From assembly GCA_016710965.1 (NCBI GenBank), contig JADJTW010000003.1, positions 248,001 to 312,000 of the forward strand: DNA of 64,000 bases, written 5' to 3'. The DNA is from Flavobacteriales bacterium (GTDB lineage Bacteria > Bacteroidota > Bacteroidia > Flavobacteriales_F > PHOS-HE28). The notes below the pieces were generated by a model. It had not been told where the DNA came from, ran no database searches, and worked only from the letters and a program-made list of their open reading frames with translations. Positions 26,139 through 35,827 of the stretch are shown here, one piece after another (positions within the stretch are counted from its first letter, which is position 1; each line of letters opens with the position of its first letter). Both the position numbers and the translations under genes were made by a program.

Positions 26139-29100
26139 TCAGTCCTGCTTCGCGAGCAGAGCGGTCGCTTCCCGAAGATCGGGTGTGCCATGCCCTTCGT
26201 TCATGGAGGTCAGCACGTTCCGGAGGTCCGCATAGGCGCCGTTGCTCGCACCCGAATCCCTCTCCACACGCGCCAGGCTCATCGCCGCGCGCAGCTCCAG
26301 CGACTTCGCACCCTGCCGTTTCGCGATGGATAGCGCATCCTTGAAGCGGATCACCGCCTGGTCGGTCTCGGTGCCCATGGCCAGTTCGGCCTCTCCGCTC
26401 ATGCGTTGGCGTTCCGCCTCCCAGTACCGCTCATCGCGCTCGTGCATGAAGGTGCGCGCGCGCGTGAGCACTTCCATGGCGCGCATGGGCTGTCCGGCGC
26501 GCAGGTACACATCGGCGAGAAGGCTGAAGAAGTAGCCGCGGCCGAGTTCGCTCCCCTTCTCCTTCCAATAGCGCAGGCCCTCATTGATCTTCTCGATCTC
26601 CTCCGCTGCATCGGCACCCTGGGCGGCATCGCTCCATCCGAGGAGCACCTGGTTCCAGCCGATCCAGAAGGGGAAGCCGTGCGCTTCGCAGTGAACGATC
26701 GCGCGCTGGGCCAGTTCGGACACACGCGTCATGTTGCCCAGGAACTGCTCCAGCCAAGTGGCGAAGCTCAGCGCGAGGGCGATGGAGAACGGATGATCGA
26801 GCTTCTCGGCCAACGCGATGGCGCGCAGGCTCTCCTGCTTCGCCTGATCCGGGAAGCCCTGCATCCAGAGGATCCACGAACGATAGCTGCGACAGGTCAC
26901 GCGCGGGTCCACCACATCGTAGATGTCGCGGATAAGGGTGGCGCTCTCGCCCTCTTCGCCTGTCATGGAGATCACGCTTTCCACATGATCGCGTGCGCGC
27001 TGGAACTCCCGCGATAGAAGAGGGTGGCGCCCAAAGCGCGATGCGCTGCGATGAGGAAGGCCTCGCTTTCCTGCCGCGAGGCGAGGTCGAGGAGCTGTTC
27101 GCCCTGCTTGGTGGCGATGTGGTACTCGGCGCGCAGCATGTGCAGGCGCCACAGGCCATAGCTGGCTTGGAACAACTGGCCCGGCGTGCCGAACTGCTCG
27201 CAGAGGTCGCGCGCATGCGAATAGGTCTGCTCCACCTCCTTGGCGCCGTAGCCGCGCGTAGCGGTGTACGATGCCCCCAGTCCGATGAGCAACCGGATCT
27301 CGAGCTGCCAGCGTTGCGTGGTATCGCTCAACACCTTCACCTGTTCCAGGCCGCGTTCGAAGTGGACGATGGCTTCCGTATGCGCCGATCGCGCCACGGC
27401 CTTCTCGCCAGCCTTCTGCAAATAGGGAATGGCCTGCCAGCCGAGGTTCGCCTTGGCGTAATGGTATGCGAGCATTTCCGGTTCCACTTCCACCAGTTCC
27501 GGGAAGTGCTCTTCCAATGCGTGCGCGATAAGCCGGTGATGGTGCTGGCGGCGGCTCTTGATCAAGGAGCGGTATGCGGCTTCCTGCACCAATGCGTGCT
27601 TGAAGGTGTAGTGCGAGTTGGGCGCGTGTCCGCTCTGGTCGATGATCTCCGCTTCCACCAGTTGATTGAGGCTGTGCTTCAGGATGGCGTCCTCCAACGG
27701 ATACACGTAGTGGATCAGCTCGTAGCTGAATGCGCGGCCGATCACCGCCGCCACCTGCGCGATCTCTTTCACGGCAGCGAGCTTGTCCAGCCGTGCCATG
27801 AGCGAATCCTGCAGGGTGTTCGGTATCGCTATCTCGTCCAGCGGACCGGTGAGGGCATAGCTGTCACCGGCTTCCGCTAGGATGCCGGACCCGATGATCA
27901 TCTTGGTGAGCTCCTCGATGAAGAGCGGCACGCCATCGGCGCGCTCGATGATCTTCTCCACGACTTCCTCCGGCAACTGCTTGCTCTTCGCCACACGCTG
28001 GCAAAGCGTTCTTGTCTGTTGCGGATCGAGCTTGGGCAATTGCACCGTGAGCATATCGGCATCGCCCGCCCACGGTGAATGGAACTCCGGCCGCGCGGTG
28101 AACAGCAGCAGCATCTTGTGCCGCTTCACGATGCGCACCAATTCCTTCAAGGTCTCCAGGGTCGTCGGGTCCACCCAATGCAGGTCCTCCACGATGAAGA
28201 GCAGCGGCTGCTTGCGCGAGCGATCATCGAGGATGCGCAGCATGGCGTCCATGTACTTGCGGCGCTGTTGCGCGGGATCCATCGCACTGGGCACGTAGCC
28301 CGCATCCGCCGAAAGCGAATGGAAGGGACCGAAGTAGGGCATCGCCTCGTGCGGGTCGAAGCCGTACTGCACCAGCATGCCCTCCAGCTTCTTCAATCGT
28401 TCCCGCGGCGGTTCGTGCCGCTCGAACTTCAGCACCACGCGCTCGATCAGGTCGATGTAAGGGTACATCGCCGTGCTTTGGTGATAAGGCGAGCATTGGC
28501 AGGGTGTGAGCCATGCATTCGGCATGCTGGCCACATGCTCCTTCAGCATGTGCACCAGCCGGGACTTGCCGAGACCACCCTCTGCGGAGATCAACACCGC
28601 GCGACCAGCACCGGTGCATGCCTTCTGCCATTCGCTCAGCAAGAGTTCCACCTGGTCCTCACGACCGGTGAGAGGAGTAAGGGTGGCGCGGCCCGCTGCT
28701 TCCAACCTGCCCCGTGCCGTGCTCTCGTGCGTCACCGAGAAGAGCTCCATCGGCTGCGCAACTCCTTTCAGCGTATGCGTGCCCAGGCTCTTGCAGGTGA
28801 AGAAGCCTTCGATCATCCGCTGCGTCACGGCGCTCACGGCCACGGTGTTCACCTGTGCCACGCCCTGCACGCGCGCTGCGATGTTCAGCGTCTCTCCCAG
28901 GGCCATCTGCTGCCAGTTGCCCGCGCGGTCATCGCCCACGATCATCGGACCTGTATGGATGCCCACGCGGATGCTGAGCGTCACTTTCATCTCGCGTTCG
29001 AGGCGTTCGTTCAACGCAGAAACGCCTTCGATCACGGCCAGTCCCGTCCGCACGGCGCGATGCGCATCGTCCTCGTGCGCCTTCGGATAACCGAAGTGCA

Positions 29101-29491
29101 TGAGCACGCCATCGCCGAGGTAGTTGGCCACCTGCCCTTCGTAGCGCTCGCACACGGAGCGGCACACGGCGTAGTACTCATGCACCACGGTGTTGAGGTC
29201 CTCCGGATCGAGCATTTGCGAAAGCTGCGTGAAGGAGACCAGATCGCTGAAGATCACCGAGAGCTGGCGTTGCTCGGCATGCCCGCTCTCGGAACCTGGC
29301 GGGGCCGGTGCCGGCTCGGGTGCGCGCGCCGCAGGAGCAGCCGTCAGCGGCGTGCCGCATTCGTGGCAGAAGCGCGCATTGGCCAGCACGAGCACATCGC
29401 ATTGCGGACAATGCGGCGTTGATGCCGTTCCGCAGTGGGCACAGAACCTGGCGCCCGGCAGGTTCTCGTTATGGCAGTTCGCACAGGTCAT
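26139..29491 (-). CDS. Class III adenylate/guanylate cyclase fused to AAA ATPase and TPR regulator (one frameshift)
   Basis: About 1117 residues if repaired. The N-terminus has two zinc-ribbon pairs (C-A-N-C ... C-A-H-C and C-P-Q-C ... C-H-E-C). A cyclase catalytic domain follows at about 75-255 (V-I-F-S-D-L-V-S-F-T, G-D-G-V-L-M-H-F-G, E-T-L-N-I-A-A-R), then an AAA/NTPase domain with Walker A E-G-G-L-G-K-S and Walker B L-L-F-I-V-E-D-L-H-W-V-D, then TPR-like helices. Such proteins are large cytoplasmic signal-dependent cyclases. The frame breaks at the CCC run 27008-27010: R-G-S-S-S versus R-G-E-F-Q, one G missing on the coding strand. The remaining TPR region reads on normally, so a homopolymer error is likely. 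Confidence 0.88.
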
Positions 29492-29524
29492 GACTGGCCA
29501 CCGGTAAGCGTGGTCAGCAGTGGC

Positions 29525-31051
29525 TCACAGCGCGACGATCACTGCTTTCGATTCAGTGTACAGCTCCAGCGCCTCACCGCTCATCTCGCGCCCCCAACCG
29601 CTCTGCTTGTATCCGCCGAATGGCAATGCGCTGTCGAAGACGTTGTAGCAGTTCACCCACACGGTGCCTGCACGGTAGGCCTTAGCGATGCGGTGCGCGC
29701 GGCTCACATCATTTGTCCACACCGCTGCGGCCAGGCCGTATGTGCTGTCGTTGGCGCGGGCGATCAGGTCGTCCTCATCGGCGAAGGGTTCGGCCACGAG
29801 CACTGGACCGAAGATCTCCTCCTGCACCACGCTCATGTGCGGCTTGGTGTTGGTCATGATCGTGGGTTCCACGAAGTAGCCTCTGTCGCCGTGGCGAACG
29901 CCCCCGGTGACGAATTCGGCGCCATCGCGACGGCCCGCATCGAGATAGCCCGTGACGCGCGCGAGCTGTTCCTCGGAGACGAGCGGTCCCATCTGCGTGT
30001 CCTGGTCGAGCCCGAAGCCGAGCTTGATCTTCTTGGCACGCTCGGCGATGCCATCGACCACCTGATCGAAGATGCTCTTCTCCGCGAAGAGGCGCGTGCC
30101 TGCCACGCAGCATTGGCCGTGGTTGAAGAACACCGCGCCAGCCGCGCCATTGATCGCATTCTCCAGGTTCGGTGAATCCTTGAAGATCACGTTCGGGCTC
30201 TTGCCGCCGAGCTCCAGGCTTACCTTCTTGAGGTTGCCCGATGCCGCGTTAACGATCAATTTGCCCACCTCGGTGCTGCCGGTGAAGGCCACCTTGTCCA
30301 CATCATCGTGCGCGGCAAGCGAAGCACCGGCGGTCTCGCCGTAGCCCGTGACGATGTTCACCACGCCCGCAGGGACACCCGCTTCGATCATCAGTTCGCC
30401 GAGGCGAAGCGCGGTGAGCGGCGTTTGCTCGGCTGGCTTCAGCACCACGGTGCAACCTGCGGCCAGCGCTGGGCCGAACTTCCACGCGGCCATGAGCAGC
30501 GGGAAGTTCCACGGGATGATCTGGCCGACCACGCCCACCGGCTCGCGCAGGCTCATGGCGTGGAACTTCGAGCCGGGCATGTAGGGCACGGAGATCGGGA
30601 AGGTCTGCCCGCAGATCTTGGTGGCCCAGCCAGCCATGTAGTGGAAGGCATCCCAGCTCAAGGGCAGGTCCACGTGGCGGGCTACGCCGCGCGTCTTGCC
30701 ATTGTCCAGCGCCTCCAATTCAGCGAGGTCATCGGCATGCTGCATCATCAGGTCGCCGATCTTCCAGACGATGCGGCCGCGTTCGCTGGCGGTCATGGTC
30801 TTCCACGGCCCTTTCTCGAAGGCGGCACGCGCAGCAGCCACCGCGCGGTTGATGTCCTCCTTGTCGCCCTCGGCGCAGCGCGTGATCACATCACCGGTAG
30901 CGGGGTTGTACGTGGGGAAGGTCTTCCCGCTGGCGGAAGCGACCCACTCGCCGTTGATGAGCAGCTTGTTCGCGCGTTTGATGAAGGTGGCGTTGGCAGC
31001 GCTGATCGGCAGGCTGTCGATAGCGGCGCTCGGAGCGGTCAAGGTTGGCAT
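29525..31051 (-). CDS. Aldehyde dehydrogenase (NAD(P)+-dependent, ALDH superfamily)
   Basis: 508 residues from the ATG at 31051; an in-frame ATG 69 nt upstream gives an unlikely leader. The cofactor-binding motifs are I-P-W-N-F-P and F-T-G-S-T-E-V-G. The catalytic glutamate lies in L-E-L-G-G-K-S-P and the nucleophile in G-Q-C-C-V-A-G-T-R. E-E-I-F-G-P-V is also present. It oxidises aldehydes to carboxylates in the cytoplasm. The closest style is the betaine/retinal/indole-acetaldehyde-type ALDH clade, but the substrate cannot be read from sequence. It lies 33 nt downstream of the cyclase start on the same strand as that gene. Confidence 0.92.
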   Translation of the reverse strand: MPTLTAPSAAIDSLPISAANATFIKRANKLLINGEWVASASGKTFPTYNPATGDVITRCAEGDKEDINRAVAAARAAFEKGPWKTMTASERGRIVWKIGDLMMQHADDLAELEALDNGKTRGVARHVDLPLSWDAFHYMAGWATKICGQTFPISVPYMPGSKFHAMSLREPVGVVGQIIPWNFPLLMAAWKFGPALAAGCTVVLKPAEQTPLTALRLGELMIEAGVPAGVVNIVTGYGETAGASLAAHDDVDKVAFTGSTEVGKLIVNAASGNLKKVSLELGGKSPNVIFKDSPNLENAINGAAGAVFFNHGQCCVAGTRLFAEKSIFDQVVDGIAERAKKIKLGFGLDQDTQMGPLVSEEQLARVTGYLDAGRRDGAEFVTGGVRHGDRGYFVEPTIMTNTKPHMSVVQEEIFGPVLVAEPFADEDDLIARANDSTYGLAAAVWTNDVSRAHRIAKAYRAGTVWVNCYNVFDSALPFGGYKQSGWGREMSGEALELYTESKAVIVAL

Positions 31052-31160
31052 TGCGGGATGGGATCTGTGCTTCGGACTTCGTTTACAATGATACGCATCG
31101 TCCGTCTGGGAATGAAACACAACGACAAGAAGCTGGACCTACAGGCCCAACGTGCCGAAC

Positions 31161-31179
31161 GCCCCACCGGAGATGGGGC
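31161..31179 (-). terminator. Possible hairpin terminator after the 31201-32169 lipoprotein gene
   Basis: GCCCCA-(7 nt)-TGGGGC lies 22-40 nt downstream of the lipoprotein stop. The stem is 6 bp and GC-rich, with no clear U-run on the minus strand, so it is weak as an intrinsic terminator. Confidence 0.3.
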
Positions 31180-31200
31180 TTCTACCGAAAAATGGTGTCC

Positions 31201-32169
31201 TCACAAAGCATCCACAGCCGATACGAACTCGGGCAGTGTAGTGGGGGTGAACGTGATCGGCACCGTGAGTCCGGGCGCTACGGTGACGTTCGTGAAGCTG
31301 CTGAAGTAGTTGCCGTCCGCATCCACGTGCAAGCCCACGATCACCCCTTGATAGCCTATGGGCGAAGCGTAGGTCTCGAAAAGCAGGCTGCCGTTGTACC
31401 ATGCGCCACCCAATCCGTTCATGGATGGCAGAGCAAGCCAAACCATGGTGTTAGTGCCGTCGAAGCCATCTGGCGCATCCGCCAGGACCGTGGCCAGGCT
31501 ACCCGACGGGAAGTAATCGCAATTGATCCAATTGAGCGAATTCGGATAGAGTGCGTAGTAGAACCAACTGGTGCTCGTGCCCGTGGTATCCCACGCTACG
31601 CTATCCTGGATCGCGATCGTGTCGGTACTGAGGTTCCACACGACATCGCCATCGCTATCCTCTGTGCCATAGAACACATCCATTTCCGGGTCGATGGAGC
31701 CCCCACCGGGAATGCTCACGACCGCACCGTTCGGAATGATGAAGACCTCGTTCCCCCCTTGCGTGGCCTCGATCTTCACCTCGCCGCCGCTCCGTAGCAA
31801 GCGCAATTGGCCACCATATATCCCCACCGTCTGCTTGTTCAGAAGGATCATGTCGGCGATGTCCAGCACTTCGATCAACTTCACCTGCACCATTCCGGAA
31901 ACAGGTGAACCGCTCGCGGTGAGGAAGGCCCCGGGCATGAAATCGACATGCGATCCCTTGTTGCCTGTGATGCCGCCACCGGTGGTCGCATTCACGGTGA
32001 AGGACTGGCGGGCAGCATTGAGATTGGCAGCCAGGTAGGACCTGATGGGGTTGATCGCTGCGGGCGTGCCCGGCGTTGGTGCCGGTGTGGCGTTCTCCTC
32101 ATCCTTCTTGCAAGCGTTCACGAATAGCGAAGCGGCCAGCACGGACAGGACTAAGTAGTTGGCCTTCAT
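31201..32169 (-). CDS. Hypothetical lipoprotein
   Basis: 322 residues. The N-terminus MKANYLVLSVLAASLFVNAC is a lipoprotein signal with lipobox V-N-A-C at residue 20, followed by K-K-D-E-E-N, a Lys/Asp-rich linker and a T/P-rich stretch. The mature part is beta-rich and acidic with no motif I recognise. Segments such as G-S-H-V-D-F-M-P-G-A-F-L, E-V-L-D-I-A-D-M-I-L-L-N-K and I-P-G-G-G-S-I-D-P-E-M-D-V-F-Y-G suggest a surface-exposed beta-sandwich. It should be lipidated by Lgt and placed in the outer membrane. It stands alone; function unknown. Confidence 0.8.
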   Translation of the reverse strand: MKANYLVLSVLAASLFVNACKKDEENATPAPTPGTPAAINPIRSYLAANLNAARQSFTVNATTGGGITGNKGSHVDFMPGAFLTASGSPVSGMVQVKLIEVLDIADMILLNKQTVGIYGGQLRLLRSGGEVKIEATQGGNEVFIIPNGAVVSIPGGGSIDPEMDVFYGTEDSDGDVVWNLSTDTIAIQDSVAWDTTGTSTSWFYYALYPNSLNWINCDYFPSGSLATVLADAPDGFDGTNTMVWLALPSMNGLGGAWYNGSLLFETYASPIGYQGVIVGLHVDADGNYFSSFTNVTVAPGLTVPITFTPTTLPEFVSAVDAL

Positions 32170-32249
32170 GGTCCAAGGTTATCAGGCCGGTGAGTTCCGG
32201 CGCCAATACCCTACACGGACGAACGAGGCCTGCGGTTGGGTGGCTGCAC

Positions 32250-33704
32250 CTAATGGCTTGCGGTGGTTCGCCTCAGCAGGCCCAGCCCCATCATGGTGAT
32301 CCCGGCCACCACCAACAGCACCTCGAAACCCATCTGGTAGCCGAAGAGGATCTCTTTCGAGAACATCCGCAGGAAATAAGTGAGCACGGGTGCGGCAATG
32401 CAGACCAGCGGCACCCAACGTTCCACCGGCTTCGTCCGGAACAACAGGCCGAAGGCGAAGAGCCCCAGGAGCGGTCCGTAGGTGAAGCCTGCGATATCGA
32501 AGAGCGTCTTGATCACCGTTGGCGTGGCCAGCCAGTGGAAGTAGAGAATGCACAAGAGGAACAGCACCGCTATGCCGAGATGGACGCGCTGGCGAACCCG
32601 CTTCTGCCGCTCTTCGTCCCAACCGCGATCGCGGATGCCGATCAGGTCGATGCAGGTGCTGGCCGTCAAGGCTGTGAGCGCACCATCGGCACTGGGGAAG
32701 AGCGCGCTGATGAGGCCCACGATGAAGAGCAGGCCCAGCCAAGGGGGGAAGTAATTCAGAGCCAGCGTCGGGAAGGTGTCGTCAGGACGCATGGGAAGGA
32801 TCTCGCCGAAACGGCCCGAGTAGATGAAGAGGTAGAGCAGCGCGCCCAGCAGGAGGAAGAGCATGTTCACGCCCAGGAGCACCACGCTGAAGGCTCGCAT
32901 GTTCTTCTGCGCCCCGCCCACGGTGGCCACGCTGAGGTTCTTCTGCATCATCTCCTGGTCGAGTCCTGTCATGGCGATGGTGATGAAGATGCCAGCGAGG
33001 ATCTGCTTGAGGAAGAAGCTGTCGCTGCGCCAGTCGGTGTCGACCACCCGCGACATGCCGAAGTCCTGCATGGCAGAAGGCCAGTCGTATGCTGACAAGG
33101 AGCGTGTGATGAAGATGATGGTGCCCACGAGCGCACCCAGCATGAAGAGCGTCTGCAGGGTATCGGTCCACACGATGGTCTTCACACCGCCCTTCAGCGT
33201 GTAGAGCACGATCATGAGCATCACCACGAAGGCCGTGAGCTCGAAGGGCACGCCCATGGCATCGAGCACGAAGAGCTGGATCACGTTCAGCACGACGTAG
33301 ATGCGGATGGTCGCGCCGGCCAGCCTGCTGAGGATGAAGAAGGCCGCGCCCGTGCGATAGCTCGTCATGCCGAATCGCCCGCGCAGGTAGCCGTAGATGC
33401 TCGTGAGCTTCATGCGGTAATAGAGCGGCAGCAGTATCCCCGCCACGATCCAATAGCCGATCGCGAAACCCAGGACGAGTTGGAGGTAGGTCCAGCCCTT
33501 CATCTGCACCATGCCCGGCACGCTGATGAAGGTGACGCCGCTGAGCGAGGTGCCTATCATGCCGAAGGCCACCACATACCACAGGCTCTTGCGCTCGCCG
33601 CTGTAGAAAGCATGCTCACCCGCCCCGCGGCTGGTGTACCATGCGATGCCCAGCAACAGCAGGAAATAGCCGAAGACCAACGAAAGCAGGAGCACCGGAG
33701 GCAT
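32250..33704 (-). CDS. Sodium:solute symporter (SSS family)
   Basis: 484 residues from the ATG at 33704. The longer upstream open frame overlaps the divergent gene's 5' region and does not look like protein. About 12-13 hydrophobic helices are visible. Family hallmarks include G-M-I-G-T-S-L-S-G-V-T-F-I-S-V-P-G-M near residue 50, G-G-V-K-T-I-V-W-T-D-T-L-Q at about 160, M-T-G-L-D-Q-E-M-M-Q-K-N at about 250 and L-F-P-S-A-D-G-A-L-T-A-L near 350. It should import a solute such as a sugar, proline, pantothenate or sialic acid with Na+. The substrate is not determined. It is divergent from the fibronectin-like gene at 33850. Confidence 0.9.
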   Translation of the reverse strand: MPPVLLLSLVFGYFLLLLGIAWYTSRGAGEHAFYSGERKSLWYVVAFGMIGTSLSGVTFISVPGMVQMKGWTYLQLVLGFAIGYWIVAGILLPLYYRMKLTSIYGYLRGRFGMTSYRTGAAFFILSRLAGATIRIYVVLNVIQLFVLDAMGVPFELTAFVVMLMIVLYTLKGGVKTIVWTDTLQTLFMLGALVGTIIFITRSLSAYDWPSAMQDFGMSRVVDTDWRSDSFFLKQILAGIFITIAMTGLDQEMMQKNLSVATVGGAQKNMRAFSVVLLGVNMLFLLLGALLYLFIYSGRFGEILPMRPDDTFPTLALNYFPPWLGLLFIVGLISALFPSADGALTALTASTCIDLIGIRDRGWDEERQKRVRQRVHLGIAVLFLLCILYFHWLATPTVIKTLFDIAGFTYGPLLGLFAFGLLFRTKPVERWVPLVCIAAPVLTYFLRMFSKEILFGYQMGFEVLLVVAGITMMGLGLLRRTTASH

Positions 33705-33849
33705 GCGACGAAGAAAGGAGTTGGAGCCTAGCCCAACTGTGGTCATCAACCGGAGTTGTCCGTTGCCCCTTGTCAGTTCCTTCTGCGTGTTCGTTGATTT
33801 GCATGGATGGAGGCAACGCGCAAGGACCAAGGCGTCTTCTGACCAGCCC

Positions 33850-35217
33850 ATGATGACGATCGCCAGGAAGCTTCTCTTCGGGATCTCGGCCATCTGCTGC
33901 CTTACAGCCTGGGCCATCAACCCGCCGACCCTGCAAAGTCCTTGCGGTGCCGGTCCCCAATACGACCCTGCGCTCCCGATCCAGCTCGCTTGGTCTTCCG
34001 CCTTAGGCGCCACAAACTATCAGGTGCAAGTGAGCATGGACCCGCTCTTCACGTTCACCGCATTGGACCAGACTACGCCCTCGACCTTCAGCACTGCGAT
34101 CGGCCTCTACTACGATGCGCACTACTACTGGCGGGTGCGGGCCAGCGATGGCGCAGTCTGGAGCGCCTGGAGCAGCAACTGCGACTTCTACACCATGCAA
34201 TTGCCAGCCCCACCGGCGCCATTGCTGCAAGCGCCACCCAACAACAGCGTGAACCTGGCCACAACGGTGGGCTTGCAGTGGAGCTGGATCCCCGCCACGG
34301 CAATCGAGATCCACATTGCCACCTCTCCCACCTTCTCATCGGCCACCATCGTGAACACAGGTGGCCAGAACCACACGCTCAACGGGCTGTCGACGGGCCT
34401 TACCTACTACTGGCGCGTGCGTGGCAGCAACATCGGCGGCACCGGACCCTGGAGCGAGACCTGGTCGTTCTCCACCGCCACCGCTGTTACGCAGCTCAAC
34501 GCGCGCCTCTTCCTGCAAGGCCCCTTCAACACCGGAACGTTCCTGATGGATGATGGCTTGCGCAACGGTGGGCTGATCCCCAGCGCCGAGCCTTACACTG
34601 CGCTCGGTTTCTCCGGGATCGCGAACGCGGGCGCGACCGTCACCCCTGCCCTGCTCACCGTCACAGGGAACAACGCTGTGGTGGACTGGGTACTGATGGA
34701 AGTGCGCCACGCCACCGCCCCGACGGTGTTGGCCCGGTGGGCGCTGCTGGTGCAACGGGACGGCGATGCGATGATGCCCAACGGAAGTGCTCCAAGCATG
34801 AGCTTTCCCATGGGCCAGGTGCGTATCGCCCTGCGGCACCGCACGCATCTAGGCGTCCTGTGCTCCACGGTGCTCGCACCCAATGGCACGCCCGTCGCGG
34901 TCGACTTCACGGCCCCGACCACACCTACATACGGCACATCAGCGCAAGCCCCGGTAGCCGGCTACATGGCCTTGTGGTGCGGCGATGTGGACCGCGACGG
35001 GGTCGTGCGGTATGTGGGTGCCGCGAACGACCGCGACCCCATCCTCACCCTCATCGGCGGCTCGGTGCCAACGAACACTGCTGCGGGAGCCTATCACGAG
35101 GACGTGAACATGGATGGCGTGGTGCGTTACGTCGGTTCCAGCAACGACCGCGATCCCGTGCTGGTCACCGTTGGAGGCTCGTTGCCCACCGCGACACGCA
35201 CTGCGCAACTGCCTTGA
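33850..35217 (+). CDS. Secreted fibronectin-III-like protein with tandem DVxxDGxVKYxGxxNDRD C-terminal module
   Basis: 455 residues from the ATG at 33850, which opens a signal peptide (MMTIARKLLFGISAICCLTAWA). Two fibronectin-III-like domains follow (Y-Q-V-Q-V-S ... Y-Y-W-R-V-R; I-E-I-H-I-A-T-S ... Y-Y-W-R-V-R). A conserved central domain comes next (R-L-F-L-Q-G-P-F ... G-L-I-P-S-A-E-P-Y-T-A-L-G-F ... G-N-N-A-V-V-D-W-V ... L-V-Q-R-D-G-D). Two repeats, G-D-V-D-R-D-G-V-V-R-Y-V-G and D-V-N-M-D-G-V-V-R-Y-V-G-S-S-N-D-R-D, close the protein, which ends T-A-Q-L-P. Similar architecture occurs at 43754-46994, 58038-59428 and 62547-64000. It is likely secreted or surface-bound; the end module is dockerin-like in rhythm, with Asp-rich loops that may bind calcium. 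Confidence 0.82.
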   Translation: MMTIARKLLFGISAICCLTAWAINPPTLQSPCGAGPQYDPALPIQLAWSSALGATNYQVQVSMDPLFTFTALDQTTPSTFSTAIGLYYDAHYYWRVRASDGAVWSAWSSNCDFYTMQLPAPPAPLLQAPPNNSVNLATTVGLQWSWIPATAIEIHIATSPTFSSATIVNTGGQNHTLNGLSTGLTYYWRVRGSNIGGTGPWSETWSFSTATAVTQLNARLFLQGPFNTGTFLMDDGLRNGGLIPSAEPYTALGFSGIANAGATVTPALLTVTGNNAVVDWVLMEVRHATAPTVLARWALLVQRDGDAMMPNGSAPSMSFPMGQVRIALRHRTHLGVLCSTVLAPNGTPVAVDFTAPTTPTYGTSAQAPVAGYMALWCGDVDRDGVVRYVGAANDRDPILTLIGGSVPTNTAAGAYHEDVNMDGVVRYVGSSNDRDPVLVTVGGSLPTATRTAQLP

Positions 35218-35385
35218 GCGGCCCGTCGCCGGTCGCACCTGAACAAGGTTGAACAGGCGATATGGCGACATGGCCTACCTTCGCAGTCACAAACATCTTT
35301 CTCATCGCCAGGCGATCCCCACCTGCCTTCCTTTCGAAGGGATCTCTTGATCACGCTGAGCGGACAAACCTGTTTGGCAAGATCC

Positions 35386-35823
35386 ATGGCAACATTCGAG
35401 AAACGCGAGAAGGAGAAGAAGCGCCTGCAGAAGCAGGAAGAAAAGAAACGCAAGAAGGAAGAGCGCAAGGCCAACTCCCCCGGCGGCGGGCTGGAGAACA
35501 TGATGGCCTATGTGGATGAGAACGGTCAACTGACCAGCACGCCGCCCGATCCCACCAAGGTCCGCAAGCCTATCGACATCTCCGAGATCGAGATCGGCGT
35601 GCCCAAGCGCGTGGACGTGCCGCAGGCCGCCGAACGCGTGGGCCGTGTGGATTTCTTCGACAGTTCCAAAGGCTTCGGCTTCATCAAGGAGGACGGCACG
35701 CAAGAGCGGTTCTTCGTACACGTGAGCGGGTTGATCGACGAAGTGACCGAAGGCAACAAGGTGCAATTCGAAGTGGAGCGCGGCCAGAAGGGGATGAACG
35801 CCGTGCGGGTGAAGAAGATCTGA
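35386..35823 (+). CDS. Cold-shock domain protein with charged N-terminal tail
   Basis: 145 residues. The first ~35 residues are a Lys/Glu-rich helix (K-R-E-K-E-K-K-R-L-Q-K-Q-E-E-K-K-R-K-K). A linker follows, then a C-terminal cold-shock domain at about 78-145 with G-R-V-D-F-F-D-S-S-K-G-F-G-F-I (RNP1) and R-F-F-V-H-V-S-G-L (RNP2). This arrangement is common in Bacteroidota. It binds single-stranded nucleic acid and probably acts as an RNA chaperone. The start at 35386 is preferred over an ATG 39 nt upstream because the charged tail begins there. It is convergent with the lipoprotein at 35828, only 4 nt apart. Confidence 0.88.
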   Translation: MATFEKREKEKKRLQKQEEKKRKKEERKANSPGGGLENMMAYVDENGQLTSTPPDPTKVRKPIDISEIEIGVPKRVDVPQAAERVGRVDFFDSSKGFGFIKEDGTQERFFVHVSGLIDEVTEGNKVQFEVERGQKGMNAVRVKKI

Positions 35824-35827
35824 CCTC

